In this document: positions 1 through 6,576 of the stretch, piece by piece
Numbering within the stretch: position 1 is the first letter of the stretch
Layout of the letters: each line of letters begins with the position of its first letter
Assembly (NCBI GenBank): GCA_050011415.1
Contig: JBEKJD010000136.1
Coordinates: 1 to 8,270, forward strand
Source of the DNA: JADFXI01 sp050011415
Lineage (GTDB): Bacteria; Nitrospirota; Thermodesulfovibrionia; Thermodesulfovibrionales; Dissulfurispiraceae
Reading direction: 5' to 3'
Length of the DNA stretch: 8,270 bases
Notes under the pieces: generated by a model
Database searches by the model: none
What the model was told of the DNA's origin: nothing
Seen by the model: only the letters and a program-made list of their open reading frames with translations
Program-made: the position numbers and the translations under genes

Positions 1-955
1 CCCAATCGTACGGGTGCTCGAAGTTGGCGCTTATAGTTGCTCCTGTAAAAGATGTGCCGTTCCATTTATACGAATTGCTTCCCACGCCGACATCAGGCCA
101 GTTCCAGTATTTCATCACTTGCGACATGGCGGTCGCCACGCATCCGGTCCAGGCGTGAGGGCAGGCCGGGTTCCCGCTTACTGCCGGCTCGGCAGGGGTA
201 TAGAGATTGTATATGAACCAATTGCTCTTTGGGTCGGTGGAAGCCCACGGGTCGCCCTGGTTCCACGTCGTTTGAAGCACCGGACCAACTGATGTTTGAC
301 CCGCCGATGACGACGATGGCGACGTTAAATCCAGCGCGTGTATTGACGCGGATTTTGGTGGCGCCACATAAGAAGGGGAACTCATCTTTTCCCATGCGCT
401 TATTATTTTCATTCCTTGTTCGCTGTTGTATTTTGCGGAAGGCTGTACTGCCTGCATCGAATGAGCAGTGCTCGGGCCGTTTATCATGCTTACATTGTTG
501 TATATCTCAGGGATAATCCACGACTCAATGGAATTCGGATCGTCGACTTTTGAGATGTCCAGACCCGAAGCAGGCGAGTAAAATAGGACCGGGCTAAAAT
601 CGTCGTAGTACGCCACCAACATATGTCCCGATGGAACAATATTCACGAGGTAGCCGATTGGCGTGCCCTCATACGACAGTACCTGTATGTCACCAACGCT
701 CGGAGCGGTCTCCCCGTTCCAATTTCCATGTTCGGAAATATGTGCCTTCAGGTAATTTTGCGCAACTTGATAAGCTGTCTCTTCTGAGATGACCGCCGCA
801 TACGTCGAGTCGACAAGCGCGAATATACTAATGATGCAAAGAATCAGGAATATTTTTCTGAAAACAGATTTAGGGATGCCTGAGGCATTTGAGCTAATGG
901 CAATACCCATGACGCATAGGACCAAAGAAGAAATGAATGCGAGTTGGATAAGCAT
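1..955 (-). CDS. Secreted C10 family (streptopain-type) cysteine peptidase, C-terminus cut by window edge
   Basis: Translating the minus strand from ATG 955 gives 318 codons without a stop, so the gene continues past base 1. Residues 55-75 (ISEETAYQVAQNYLKAH) look like the start of a streptopain prodomain. The mature-domain start is clear at 222-237 (VGPVLQTTWNQGDPW), and the nucleophile region TGCVATAMSQVMKYWNWP places the catalytic Cys at residue 272. The catalytic His would lie beyond the window. C10 enzymes are exported as zymogens and cleave extracellular or surface proteins. GGGAGG sits about 4 bases before ATG 955, supporting this start. The N-terminus is odd: it has a first hydrophobic stretch (about 2-21) and then a basic-plus-hydrophobic stretch (30-53) ending TYA-A that resembles a signal peptide. 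ATG 910 is an alternative start without a visible ribosome site. The upstream leader contains a c-di-GMP riboswitch. The family call is strong; the substrate is unknown. Confidence 0.88.
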   Translation of the reverse strand, partial: MLIQLAFISSLVLCVMGIAISSNASGIPKSVFRKIFLILCIISIFALVDSTYAAVISEETAYQVAQNYLKAHISEHGNWNGETAPSVGDIQVLSYEGTPIGYLVNIVPSGHMLVAYYDDFSPVLFYSPASGLDISKVDDPNSIESWIIPEIYNNVSMINGPSTAHSMQAVQPSAKYNSEQGMKIISAWEKMSSPSYVAPPKSASIHALDLTSPSSSSAGQTSVGPVLQTTWNQGDPWASTDPKSNWFIYNLYTPAEPAVSGNPACPHAWTGCVATAMSQVMKYWNWPDVGVGSNSYKWNGTSFTGATISANFEHPYDW

Positions 956-982
956 AATGCCTCCCTACAAGAGGTTGACCTT

Positions 983-1016
983 AAAACGGCCTCTCATCTG
1001 GAGAATGAGGTCGTTT
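983..1016 (-). terminator. Intrinsic terminator, expression platform of the c-di-GMP riboswitch
   Basis: On the minus strand AAACGACCTC (1016-1007) can pair with GAGGCCGTTT (993-984) with one mismatch, enclosing a short loop and followed by a U-rich GTTTTAA. It lies directly after the aptamer and before the ribosome site of the C10 peptidase gene, where a riboswitch-controlled terminator is expected. Whether ligand binding favours or prevents it cannot be read from the sequence. Confidence 0.65.
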
Positions 1017-1017
1017 G

Positions 1018-1103
1018 TCGGTAGCCCGGCCATCCCGATATGGGACCCGCAGCTTTGCGTCCCGCGATTGCTCGCGGTTTGCCTTTTCGTACACGCTACA
1101 TCA
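1018..1103 (-). promoter_or_regulatory. Cyclic di-GMP-I (GEMM) riboswitch aptamer
   Basis: The minus strand carries the GEMM signature in order. GGCAAACC (1083-1076) comes first, then a P2 stem CCGCGA/TCGCGG (1077-1072 with 1067-1062) closed by a GCAA GNRA tetraloop (1071-1068). The invariant GGGACGCAAAGC follows (1063-1052), then a P3 arm with an inner TCCC/GGGA helix (1045-1042 with 1036-1033), and the closing GGCCGGGCTACCG (1031-1019). GTAGC near 1099 can pair with GCTAC near 1023 as part of P1. GEMM-I aptamers bind c-di-GMP at the junction of P1, P2 and P3. This one sits between a sigma70-like promoter and an intrinsic terminator in the leader of the C10 peptidase, so it most likely controls transcription of that gene. 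The call rests on motif recall, not on a covariance-model run. Confidence 0.92.
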
Positions 1104-1117
1104 GTTATCCTGATTCC

Positions 1118-1146
1118 ACAATACAACTTTCTTTAGTTGTTGTCAA
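1118..1146 (-). promoter_or_regulatory. Sigma70-type promoter for the riboswitch and C10 peptidase
   Basis: A perfect -35 TTGACA (minus strand, 1146-1141) is followed after exactly 17 bases by TATTGT (1123-1118), a 4/6 match to the -10 consensus. Transcription would start near 1110, just upstream of the GEMM aptamer, as expected for a riboswitch leader. The spacer contains the inverted repeat ACAACT-N6-AGTTGT (1140-1123), which fills the gap between the two boxes and could be a repressor or activator site. Confidence 0.75.
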
Positions 1147-1180
1147 GGCATATTCTCATTTAAATCAAGACGTAATGCGG

Positions 1181-1489
1181 TCACATCAGGAAATAAAGAC
1201 TGAACCAACAAAGGCATCCCGACAGGGCCAGGATTTTCTCAAACATCTTTAAGCGATCATTTGCAAAAATGAAATATATACTAAGCGGAGAGGTCAGAAA
1301 ACACGCGGTAAAATAGACCCATTTAAAATTTCTCTTCCCTTTTCGTTCCTGGAAGATAGAGCAAAAGGGACATTCCTCGTCACCCGCAAGACGGTGGCCG
1401 CAACGCACGCACCTGATTATACCTAAAATTTCATCCATATTATCATCATGCATATAACCAGTATAGAAAAAATTCTCTCCGGTTAGCAA
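1181..1489 (-). CDS. Small zinc-ribbon protein with two membrane segments, unknown function
   Basis: The protein is about 102 residues if read from TTG 1489. ATG codons at 1453 and 1438 give 90 and 85 residues. None of these starts has a convincing ribosome site, so the start is uncertain. A CVRCGHRLAGDEECPFC motif (Cys 27, 30, 40, 43 from the TTG) forms a classic two-knuckle zinc ribbon. A short basic linker (ERKGKRNFK) follows, then two hydrophobic segments (about 57-74 and 85-101), so the ribbon would face the cytoplasm next to the membrane. The gene starts 29 bases after the ispG stop and probably belongs to the mltG-ispG transcript. I do not recognise the family; zinc-ribbon membrane proteins of this size are usually annotated as hypothetical. 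The four spaced cysteines and strand agreement support a real gene. Confidence 0.65.
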   Translation of the reverse strand: MLTGENFFYTGYMHDDNMDEILGIIRCVRCGHRLAGDEECPFCSIFQERKGKRNFKWVYFTACFLTSPLSIYFIFANDRLKMFEKILALSGCLCWFSLYFLM

Positions 1490-1518
1490 CTTGAAGGCAT
1501 CATGAATTCTGATATGGA

Positions 1519-2586
1519 TTATGTGTTGGCGGTCTCATTAATCAGTTTCATCAGCGCTTCCAGCAACTCTTCCTCTTTCACCTGTCCTACCACTTCCCCC
1601 TTCTTAAAGACAAGGCCCATGCCTTTGCCCCCTGCAATGCCGAAATCAGCTTCCCGCGCTTCTCCGGGACCGTTGACCACACAGCCCATTACCGCTACAC
1701 TGATCGGCTCTTTAATGTCTCTAATCGCTTCCTCTACTTTTTGGGCCAGCGGCTTTAAATCTATGGAGCACCTGCCGCAGGTGGGGCATGAAATCATTTC
1801 GGGGCCGTGCCGGCGCAAGCCCAGAGATTTCAGTATCTCGTATGCCACCCTGATCTCCTCCGCTGATTCTGCAGTCAGCGAAACCCTCACCGTGTCACCT
1901 ATGCCTGAGGCCAACAGTATGCCTATGCCGACAGAACTCTTTATAATTCCGCTGAAGGGCGGGCCGGCCTCTGAAATGCCCACATGGAGGGGGTAATCAT
2001 ATTTTTCCGAGAACAACCGGTAGGCCTCAACTGTCTTTGTCACATTCGATGCCTTAAGCGAAACTTTTATATTCTGGAAATGCAAATCTTCAAGGATTTT
2101 TATATGGGCCTCTGCGCTCTCGACAAGTGCTTCAGGTGTAGGATGGCCGTATTTCTCAAGCAATGATTTGTCCAGCGAACCCGCATTTACTCCGATCCTT
2201 ATCGGTACTGAACGTTCGGATGCGGCGTGCACTACCTCCTTTATTTTCCATGGCGCGCCAATATTGCCGGGATTAAGCCTCAGTCCGTCTACTCCCTGTG
2301 CCAGCGCTTCAAGCGCCAATCTCCAGTCAAAATGTATGTCGGCAATAAGGGGGATTCTTACCTGATTCTTAATCATGCAAAGCGCACGAGCAGCATCCAG
2401 ATCAGGAACAGCCAGCCTGATAATGTCGCATCCCAGCGACTCCAGATGCCTTATCTGCTCAACCGTGGCCTGCACATTGCGGGTATCGGTTTTTGTCATG
2501 GACTGAACAGTGATAAGGCTGTCCCCGCCCACTGCAACGTTTCCGACATATATTTTTCTGGTTTTTCTTCTGTTAATTAACGACAT
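1519..2586 (-). CDS. ispG: 4-hydroxy-3-methylbut-2-en-1-yl diphosphate synthase (IspG/GcpE)
   Basis: IspG performs the penultimate step of the MEP isoprenoid pathway, reductively opening the cyclic diphosphate MEcPP to HMBPP with a 4Fe-4S cluster in the cytoplasm. The N-terminal TIM-barrel has typical blocks (RRKTRKIYVGNV, VQSMTKTDTRNV, LIADIHFDW, LRLNPGNIG). The C-terminal cluster domain has SCPTCGRC and VMGCVVNGPGEA. Counting from ATG 2586, the cluster ligands are Cys 267, Cys 270 and Cys 302, with the conserved Glu at 309. The length of about 355 residues matches the short bacterial form without the extra central domain. A start at ATG 2592 is also open and touches the mltG stop (TGAATG). 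I prefer 2586 because GGTGA, which overlaps that stop, lies 6 bases before it. The junction implies translational coupling with mltG. Confidence 0.96.
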   Translation of the reverse strand: MSLINRRKTRKIYVGNVAVGGDSLITVQSMTKTDTRNVQATVEQIRHLESLGCDIIRLAVPDLDAARALCMIKNQVRIPLIADIHFDWRLALEALAQGVDGLRLNPGNIGAPWKIKEVVHAASERSVPIRIGVNAGSLDKSLLEKYGHPTPEALVESAEAHIKILEDLHFQNIKVSLKASNVTKTVEAYRLFSEKYDYPLHVGISEAGPPFSGIIKSSVGIGILLASGIGDTVRVSLTAESAEEIRVAYEILKSLGLRRHGPEMISCPTCGRCSIDLKPLAQKVEEAIRDIKEPISVAVMGCVVNGPGEAREADFGIAGGKGMGLVFKKGEVVGQVKEEELLEALMKLINETANT

Positions 2587-2592
2587 GTGCAT

Positions 2593-3600
2593 TCACCCTT
2601 GTGCAGCATCCCTTGCAGCCCTTATCCTCTTGACGGCAGCGCTATGTTCCTCCCAGGTCACTGAGAAATGGTGCGTTCCGTTATTTTGCGATACAAAATA
2701 CAGATAGGGCACCTTTGCAGGATATAATGCCGCAGTAATCGATTTGATTCCAGGGGAAGCTATCGGACCGGGAGGCAGCCCCTTAATTACGTATGTATTG
2801 TAATCCGTCTGATTTTTGAGATCGTCCTTCGTTATTTTGAGTTTGCTGCTTTTTACACCGTAGATTGCGGTTGGATCTGCCTGCAGCGGCATGCCCTTAT
2901 TGATCCTGTTTTGATATACAGCAGAAATTATAGGCCGTTCTTCGTCGGTTACTGCCTCTTTTTCTATAATCGAGGCCAGGACCAACACCTTGTTCTCGCT
3001 CCAGCCCAATTCCTTCATTCGCTCCCGTATTTCATCCGTATATGCCCGCCTGAGCATGCCCACCATGCCTTTCAATACGGACTTCGGATTTACTCCTTTG
3101 GGAATTCTGTAGGTTTGAGGGAAAATATAGCCCTCCAGGCTCGGGGCGTTAACATCAAGGAGCTTGAGAAAATCGCTGTCTCTTGCAAGGCGATTAAAGA
3201 AATCCACGGACATGACTTTATTTGCGGCAAGCTTACTGCCTATTTCAAGCAGGCTGTCTCCCTCAACAATAGTCACCTCATATTCTATAATTTTCCCCTC
3301 TTCCAAACGCTTGAAAACCTGATAAGGGCTCATTTTGCCCCAAAAAGAATAGAATCCATACCGTATTTTACGGTCGAGACCCGTCAGTTTCCCCAGGACA
3401 ATAAAGATATTCTTGTCCCGTATGAGGTTGTTCCCGTAAAGTATGTTAATTGCCTGCCTGTACGTCGCCCCCTCCGGTATTTCCACTTCCAGTTGTGCTT
3501 TGCCGATATCCGAAGGAACGAGAAGCTCAGAACTTACATATACCACGGGAAGAAATAGAAATACGGCCAGGAACAGTTTTATATTTTGTCTTACGACCAT
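2593..3600 (-). CDS. mltG: Endolytic murein transglycosylase MltG (YceG-like)
   Basis: MltG is an inner-membrane lytic transglycosylase that cuts nascent peptidoglycan strands and so limits glycan chain length. Read from ATG 3600 it has 335 residues, close to the E. coli enzyme. An N-terminal membrane anchor (about 5-24, KLFLAVFLFLPVVYV) precedes a periplasmic LysM-like part (VEIPEGATYRQAINIL, and VTIVEGDSLLEIGSKL). The catalytic YceG domain follows, with VLASIIEKEA (catalytic Glu about 213), RPIISAVYQNRINKGMPLQ, DPTAIYG, LPPGPIASPG and the terminal FVSQNNGTHHFS. GTG 3636 is an in-frame alternative adding 12 residues. Neither start has a clear ribosome site. The ATG is preferred because the extra residues (MHRCCFICYPNI) are unlike a signal anchor. 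The gene is contiguous with ispG downstream. Confidence 0.95.
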   Translation of the reverse strand: MVVRQNIKLFLAVFLFLPVVYVSSELLVPSDIGKAQLEVEIPEGATYRQAINILYGNNLIRDKNIFIVLGKLTGLDRKIRYGFYSFWGKMSPYQVFKRLEEGKIIEYEVTIVEGDSLLEIGSKLAANKVMSVDFFNRLARDSDFLKLLDVNAPSLEGYIFPQTYRIPKGVNPKSVLKGMVGMLRRAYTDEIRERMKELGWSENKVLVLASIIEKEAVTDEERPIISAVYQNRINKGMPLQADPTAIYGVKSSKLKITKDDLKNQTDYNTYVIKGLPPGPIASPGIKSITAALYPAKVPYLYFVSQNNGTHHFSVTWEEHSAAVKRIRAARDAAQG

Positions 3601-3650
3601 AATATTAGGATAACAGATGAAGCAGCATCTATGCACGGCCCGGATTATAA

Positions 3651-3680
3651 AATGGGGCGGCCTTTTCCAGCCGCCCCATT
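3651..3680 (-). terminator. Rho-independent terminator after groEL
   Basis: A perfect 11-base-pair inverted repeat, AATGGGGCGGC (3680-3670 on the minus strand) with GCCGCCCCATT (3661-3651), encloses an 8-base loop. It is followed by TTATAA on the minus strand, so the T tract (TTTTAT counting the stem end) is short. It lies 22 bases past the groEL stop and separates the heat-shock operon from mltG. The stem is nearly symmetric and could act in both directions. Confidence 0.82.
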
Positions 3681-3702
3681 CTGATGCGAAACGTAAAAAC
3701 TT

Positions 3703-5337
3703 TTAGTACATGCCTTCCATACCGCCGCCGCCCGGCATTTGAGGCATCTTTTTGTCCTCTTCAGGCATCTCTGTAATCATTACTTCAGTGGTAAGCATAA
3801 GGCCTGCCACTGACGCCGCATTCTGAAGGGCCGATCTCGTTACCTTTGTGGGGTCGATAATCCCGGCCTTGAGCATATCGGCATACTCCTCTCTATACGC
3901 ATCATATCCCTGATTGGGGTCTTTTGAACTTCTCACCTTTTCAACAATAATAGCGCTCTCGATGCCGGCATTCTGAATTATCTGCTTTATCGGTTCTTCA
4001 AGCGCCTTTCTGATTATGTTCACGCCAAGCTGCTGGTCATGGTCCAGCTTCAGCTTGTCCAGGGCCTTGATGGTCCTGAGAAGGGCCACACCGCCGCCCG
4101 GCACAATACCTTCCTCAACCGCAGCCCTTGTAGCATGGAGAGCATCCTCCACTCTGGCCTTTTTCTCTTTCATTTCAGATTCGGTTGCAGCGCCGACATT
4201 GATCACCGCTACGCCGCCGACCAATTTTGCAAGCCGCTCCTGAAGCTTTTCCTTGTCATAATCAGAAGTGGTCTCTTCTATCTGGGCTTTGATCTGCTTT
4301 ACCCTGCCCTGGATCTTGGCATGGTCGCCGGCTCCCTCGACAATGGTGGTATTTTCCTTGTCGATAGTGACCTTGCGTGCCTTGCCTAAATCGTTGATCT
4401 TAACGTTTTCGAGTTTTAGTCCGAGGTCTTCGGAAATGACCGTACCGCCGGTCAGAATGGCAATATCTTCAAGCATGGCCTTTCTCCTGTCTCCAAAACC
4501 AGGGGCCTTCACAGCCGCAACCTGAAGGGTGCCGCGCAGCTTGTTCACTACAAGGGTTGCAAGTGCCTCGCCCTCAACTTCCTCGGAAACAATCACAAGG
4601 GGCCTGCCCATTTTTGCGATCTGCTCAAGTATGGGGAGGAGGTCTTTCATGCTCGAAATCTTTTTGTCGTGGATAAGAATGAACGCGTCATCGAGCACAC
4701 TCTCCATCCTGTCCGGGTCGGTTATAAAATAAGGAGAGATATAACCCCTGTCGAACTGCATTCCTTCGACCACTTCGAGAGTAGTAGCCATGCTTTTCGC
4801 TTCTTCAACAGTGATTACGCCGTCTTTGCCGACCTTGTCCATTGCCTCGGCAATCAATTCTCCGACCGAGGGATCGTTATTTGCAGAAATGGTGCCGACC
4901 TGCGCAATCTCTTTTTTCTCAGCAACAGGCCTGCTCATTGCTTTTAATTCCTCGACTACAGCTTCAACCGCCTTGTCGATTCCCCTCTTCAGGTCAATCG
5001 AATTGGCGCCTGCCGTGACATGCCTCATGCCCTCTTTGTAAATAGCATAAGCAAGCACAGTCGCCGTTGTCGTACCATCACCAGCCACATCAGAGGTCTT
5101 GGAAGCAACCTCTCTCAGGAGCTGGGCGCCCATATTCTCGTAGGGCTCTTTCAACTCGATTTCCTTTGCAACAGTAACGCCGTCCTTTGTGATATTCGGC
5201 GCACCGAATTTCCTGTCTATAATTACATTCCTTCCCCTTGGTCCAAGTGTTGCCTTTACTGCATCGGTCAAGATAGTCACGCCCCGTAGGATCGCCTGTC
5301 TTGCCGGTTCATTAAATAGAATTTGCTTTGCTGCCAT
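3703..5337 (-). CDS. groEL: Chaperonin GroEL (Hsp60/Cpn60)
   Basis: GroEL is the ATP-dependent cytoplasmic folding chaperonin that works as a double heptameric ring capped by GroES. The 544 residues are the usual length. Visible signatures include KATLGPRGRNV near residues 28-38, the nucleotide-binding GDGTTTATVLA with Asp 87 as in the E. coli protein, the apical VKAPGFGDRRKAML, and EDALHATRAAVEEGIVPGGG in the equatorial domain. The tail is PQMPGGGGMEGMY, the GGM-rich C-terminus that fills the ring cavity. AGGAGG lies 10 bases before ATG 5337. The gene begins 24 bases after the groES stop, so both come from the CIRCE-controlled promoter. Nothing in the sequence is damaged. It is the best phylogenetic marker in the window, and its N-terminus resembles Nitrospirota and deltaproteobacterial proteins. 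Confidence 0.98.
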   Translation of the reverse strand: MAAKQILFNEPARQAILRGVTILTDAVKATLGPRGRNVIIDRKFGAPNITKDGVTVAKEIELKEPYENMGAQLLREVASKTSDVAGDGTTTATVLAYAIYKEGMRHVTAGANSIDLKRGIDKAVEAVVEELKAMSRPVAEKKEIAQVGTISANNDPSVGELIAEAMDKVGKDGVITVEEAKSMATTLEVVEGMQFDRGYISPYFITDPDRMESVLDDAFILIHDKKISSMKDLLPILEQIAKMGRPLVIVSEEVEGEALATLVVNKLRGTLQVAAVKAPGFGDRRKAMLEDIAILTGGTVISEDLGLKLENVKINDLGKARKVTIDKENTTIVEGAGDHAKIQGRVKQIKAQIEETTSDYDKEKLQERLAKLVGGVAVINVGAATESEMKEKKARVEDALHATRAAVEEGIVPGGGVALLRTIKALDKLKLDHDQQLGVNIIRKALEEPIKQIIQNAGIESAIIVEKVRSSKDPNQGYDAYREEYADMLKAGIIDPTKVTRSALQNAASVAGLMLTTEVMITEMPEEDKKMPQMPGGGGMEGMY

Positions 5338-5361
5338 GATGTTCAGTCCTCCTTTTTTTCC

Positions 5362-5625
5362 TTATTCAATTATGCCTAAAAGATCTTCTTCTTTTACGAT
5401 GAGATATTCAACGTTATCGATTTTGATTTTCGATCCCGAATACTTGTCGAAAAGCACCTGGTTCCCTGCCTTCACTTCCTTTACTTCTGAACCAACCGCG
5501 TCCACAGTGCCCTTTTGGGGTTTCTCCTTTGCAACATCCGGAACATAAATTCCGCCTGCTGTTTTTTCTTCCTGCTCTTCTGAGTACCTGATAACTACCT
5601 TGTCCTTAAGTGGCCTGATCTTCAT
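5362..5625 (-). CDS. groES: Co-chaperonin GroES (Cpn10)
   Basis: GroES forms the heptameric lid of the GroEL chamber. The 87-residue protein shows the family core: IRPLKDKVVI at the N-terminus, the mobile loop EEKTAGGIYVPD that docks on the GroEL apical domain, KEKPQKGTVDAVG (a variant of the usual GxVxAVG), GNQVLFDKYSGSKIKI, and the ending YLIVKEEDLLGIIE. It is several residues shorter than the E. coli protein but all blocks are present. The docking tripeptide is IYV rather than the more common IIV/IML type. GGAGG lies 10 bases before ATG 5625. It is the first gene of the operon and carries a leader of roughly 110 bases containing CIRCE. Confidence 0.97.
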   Translation of the reverse strand: MKIRPLKDKVVIRYSEEQEEKTAGGIYVPDVAKEKPQKGTVDAVGSEVKEVKAGNQVLFDKYSGSKIKIDNVEYLIVKEEDLLGIIE

Positions 5626-5714
5626 ACCGCACTAACCTCCTTTTTTAAAAATAATTTTAAATCCTTAACGGAAAACCGTTTAAGGTGATGATTGCATAGA
5701 CGGTCTGGCTGTTG

Positions 5715-5741
5715 TTAGCACTCACCATCGATGAGTGCTAA
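5715..5741 (-). promoter_or_regulatory. CIRCE operator (HrcA binding site)
   Basis: TTAGCACTC-N9-GAGTGCTAA is a perfect match to the CIRCE inverted repeat bound by the HrcA repressor, which controls groESL in many bacteria. Its upstream arm overlaps the last two bases of the predicted -10 box, so bound HrcA would block polymerase. It lies about 90 bases before groES. An hrcA gene is therefore expected elsewhere in the genome. Confidence 0.97.
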
Positions 5742-5769
5742 TATAACCTGAAAAACGGGATGGTTGCAA
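5740..5769 (-). promoter_or_regulatory. Vegetative promoter of groES-groEL
   Basis: On the minus strand TTGCAA (5769-5764, 4/6 to the -35 consensus) is followed after 18 bases by TATATT (5745-5740, 5/6 to the -10 consensus). Transcription would start within CIRCE near 5733. The arrangement of sigma70 promoter plus CIRCE is the standard HrcA-regulated design. Confidence 0.72.
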
Positions 5770-5842
5770 GGCTTAGTGAGGACAGATATTGCTTAATAGC
5801 TACGAATAACTTCAAATTACAGCTATTTTCTGCTATTTTCTA

Positions 5843-6514
5843 TTAAAATCTTAATCTTTTTTTCGGCAACCACAATTTAATAGTAAGCAGGCCTGCCAGG
5901 AAACCGCCTACATGGGCAAACCATGCAACTCCACCATGTTGAAGTGAGCCGGAGTTGAGAATGCCACTAATGATTTGGAGCACTATCCAGAGACCGATTA
6001 TAATAACTGCAGGAATGCGCACAACCTGCCAGAAAAAACCGAAAAAAAGAAGGGTGGACACCCTTGTGCGGGGAAACAGCAGAATATAGGCGCCTAACAC
6101 CCCTGATATCGCGCCGCTTGCGCCGATCATGGGCACCATTGATTGAGGATCGGTCAGTGCATACCCATATGCAGCCACAACTCCGGAGAACAGGTAAAAC
6201 AGTAAAAACCTGGTGTGACCCAGCACATCCTCAATATTGTCCCCGAATATCCAGAGATACAGCATATTCCCCCCCACATGCAAGAAACCACCGTGAAGGA
6301 ACATGGAGGTGAATATGCTCTCTATGGGAGACACCGGCTGCGTCCTTTCAAAAGTAATAAGATTATTCGGCATAGCTCCATAGAGGAAGGCAATCTGCTC
6401 TCCCCCTGCCGGGCTTGCAAATTCCCAGATAAAAATAATAATATTGGCAACGATCAGTCCTATGGTGACAAAAGGGAAAGTGTAAGTCGGATTGTCATCT
6501 TTAAAGGGAATCAT
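5843..6514 (-). CDS. Rhomboid family intramembrane serine protease
   Basis: Rhomboids cleave transmembrane substrates inside the lipid bilayer with a Ser-His dyad. The 223-residue protein has six or seven hydrophobic segments. Visible family motifs are FLHGGFLHVGGNMLYLWIFGDNIED (His 79 and Asn 83, the oxyanion-stabilising region), GASGAISGVLGAY with nucleophile Ser 133, and AWFAHVGGFLAG with catalytic His 201. The N-terminus MIPFKDDNPT is typical of short bacterial rhomboids with no extra cytoplasmic domain. AAGGCGG lies about 10 bases before ATG 6514. It is downstream of the DUF3147-like gene with a gap of about 60 bases and may share its transcript. Its substrate cannot be deduced. Confidence 0.95.
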   Translation of the reverse strand: MIPFKDDNPTYTFPFVTIGLIVANIIIFIWEFASPAGGEQIAFLYGAMPNNLITFERTQPVSPIESIFTSMFLHGGFLHVGGNMLYLWIFGDNIEDVLGHTRFLLFYLFSGVVAAYGYALTDPQSMVPMIGASGAISGVLGAYILLFPRTRVSTLLFFGFFWQVVRIPAVIIIGLWIVLQIISGILNSGSLQHGGVAWFAHVGGFLAGLLTIKLWLPKKRLRF

Positions 6515-6576
6515 CTACAGCAACCGCCTTTTAAAAGATAGTAGGAATTTATCATTTCGTATCGATTCCGATAAAC

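Noticed and set aside
93..395. Minus-strand open frame of 100 codons
   Set aside because: Same strand as the C10 peptidase but in another frame; the peptidase frame encodes the conserved prodomain and active-site motifs across the same bases.
789..1252. Two overlapping plus-strand open frames across the C10 gene start, riboswitch and zinc-ribbon gene end
   Set aside because: They run through a well-defined aptamer, terminator and promoter on the other strand and show no protein-like features.
1502..1996. Plus-strand open frame of 164 codons
   Set aside because: Antisense shadow of ispG; Ser/Pro/Thr-rich composition typical of an opposite-strand reading.
2911..3558. Plus-strand open frame of 215 codons
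   Set aside because: It lies wholly antisense to mltG, which has clear family motifs; no ribosome site or recognisable domain.
5822..5841. Two tandem copies of GCTATTTTCT just after the rhomboid stop
   Set aside because: Short, low-complexity and without dyad symmetry; probably slippage rather than a functional site.
6560..6573. Small hairpin TATCG-ATTC-CGATA between the DUF3147-like and rhomboid genes
   Set aside because: Only 5 base pairs and no T tract, so not a credible terminator.
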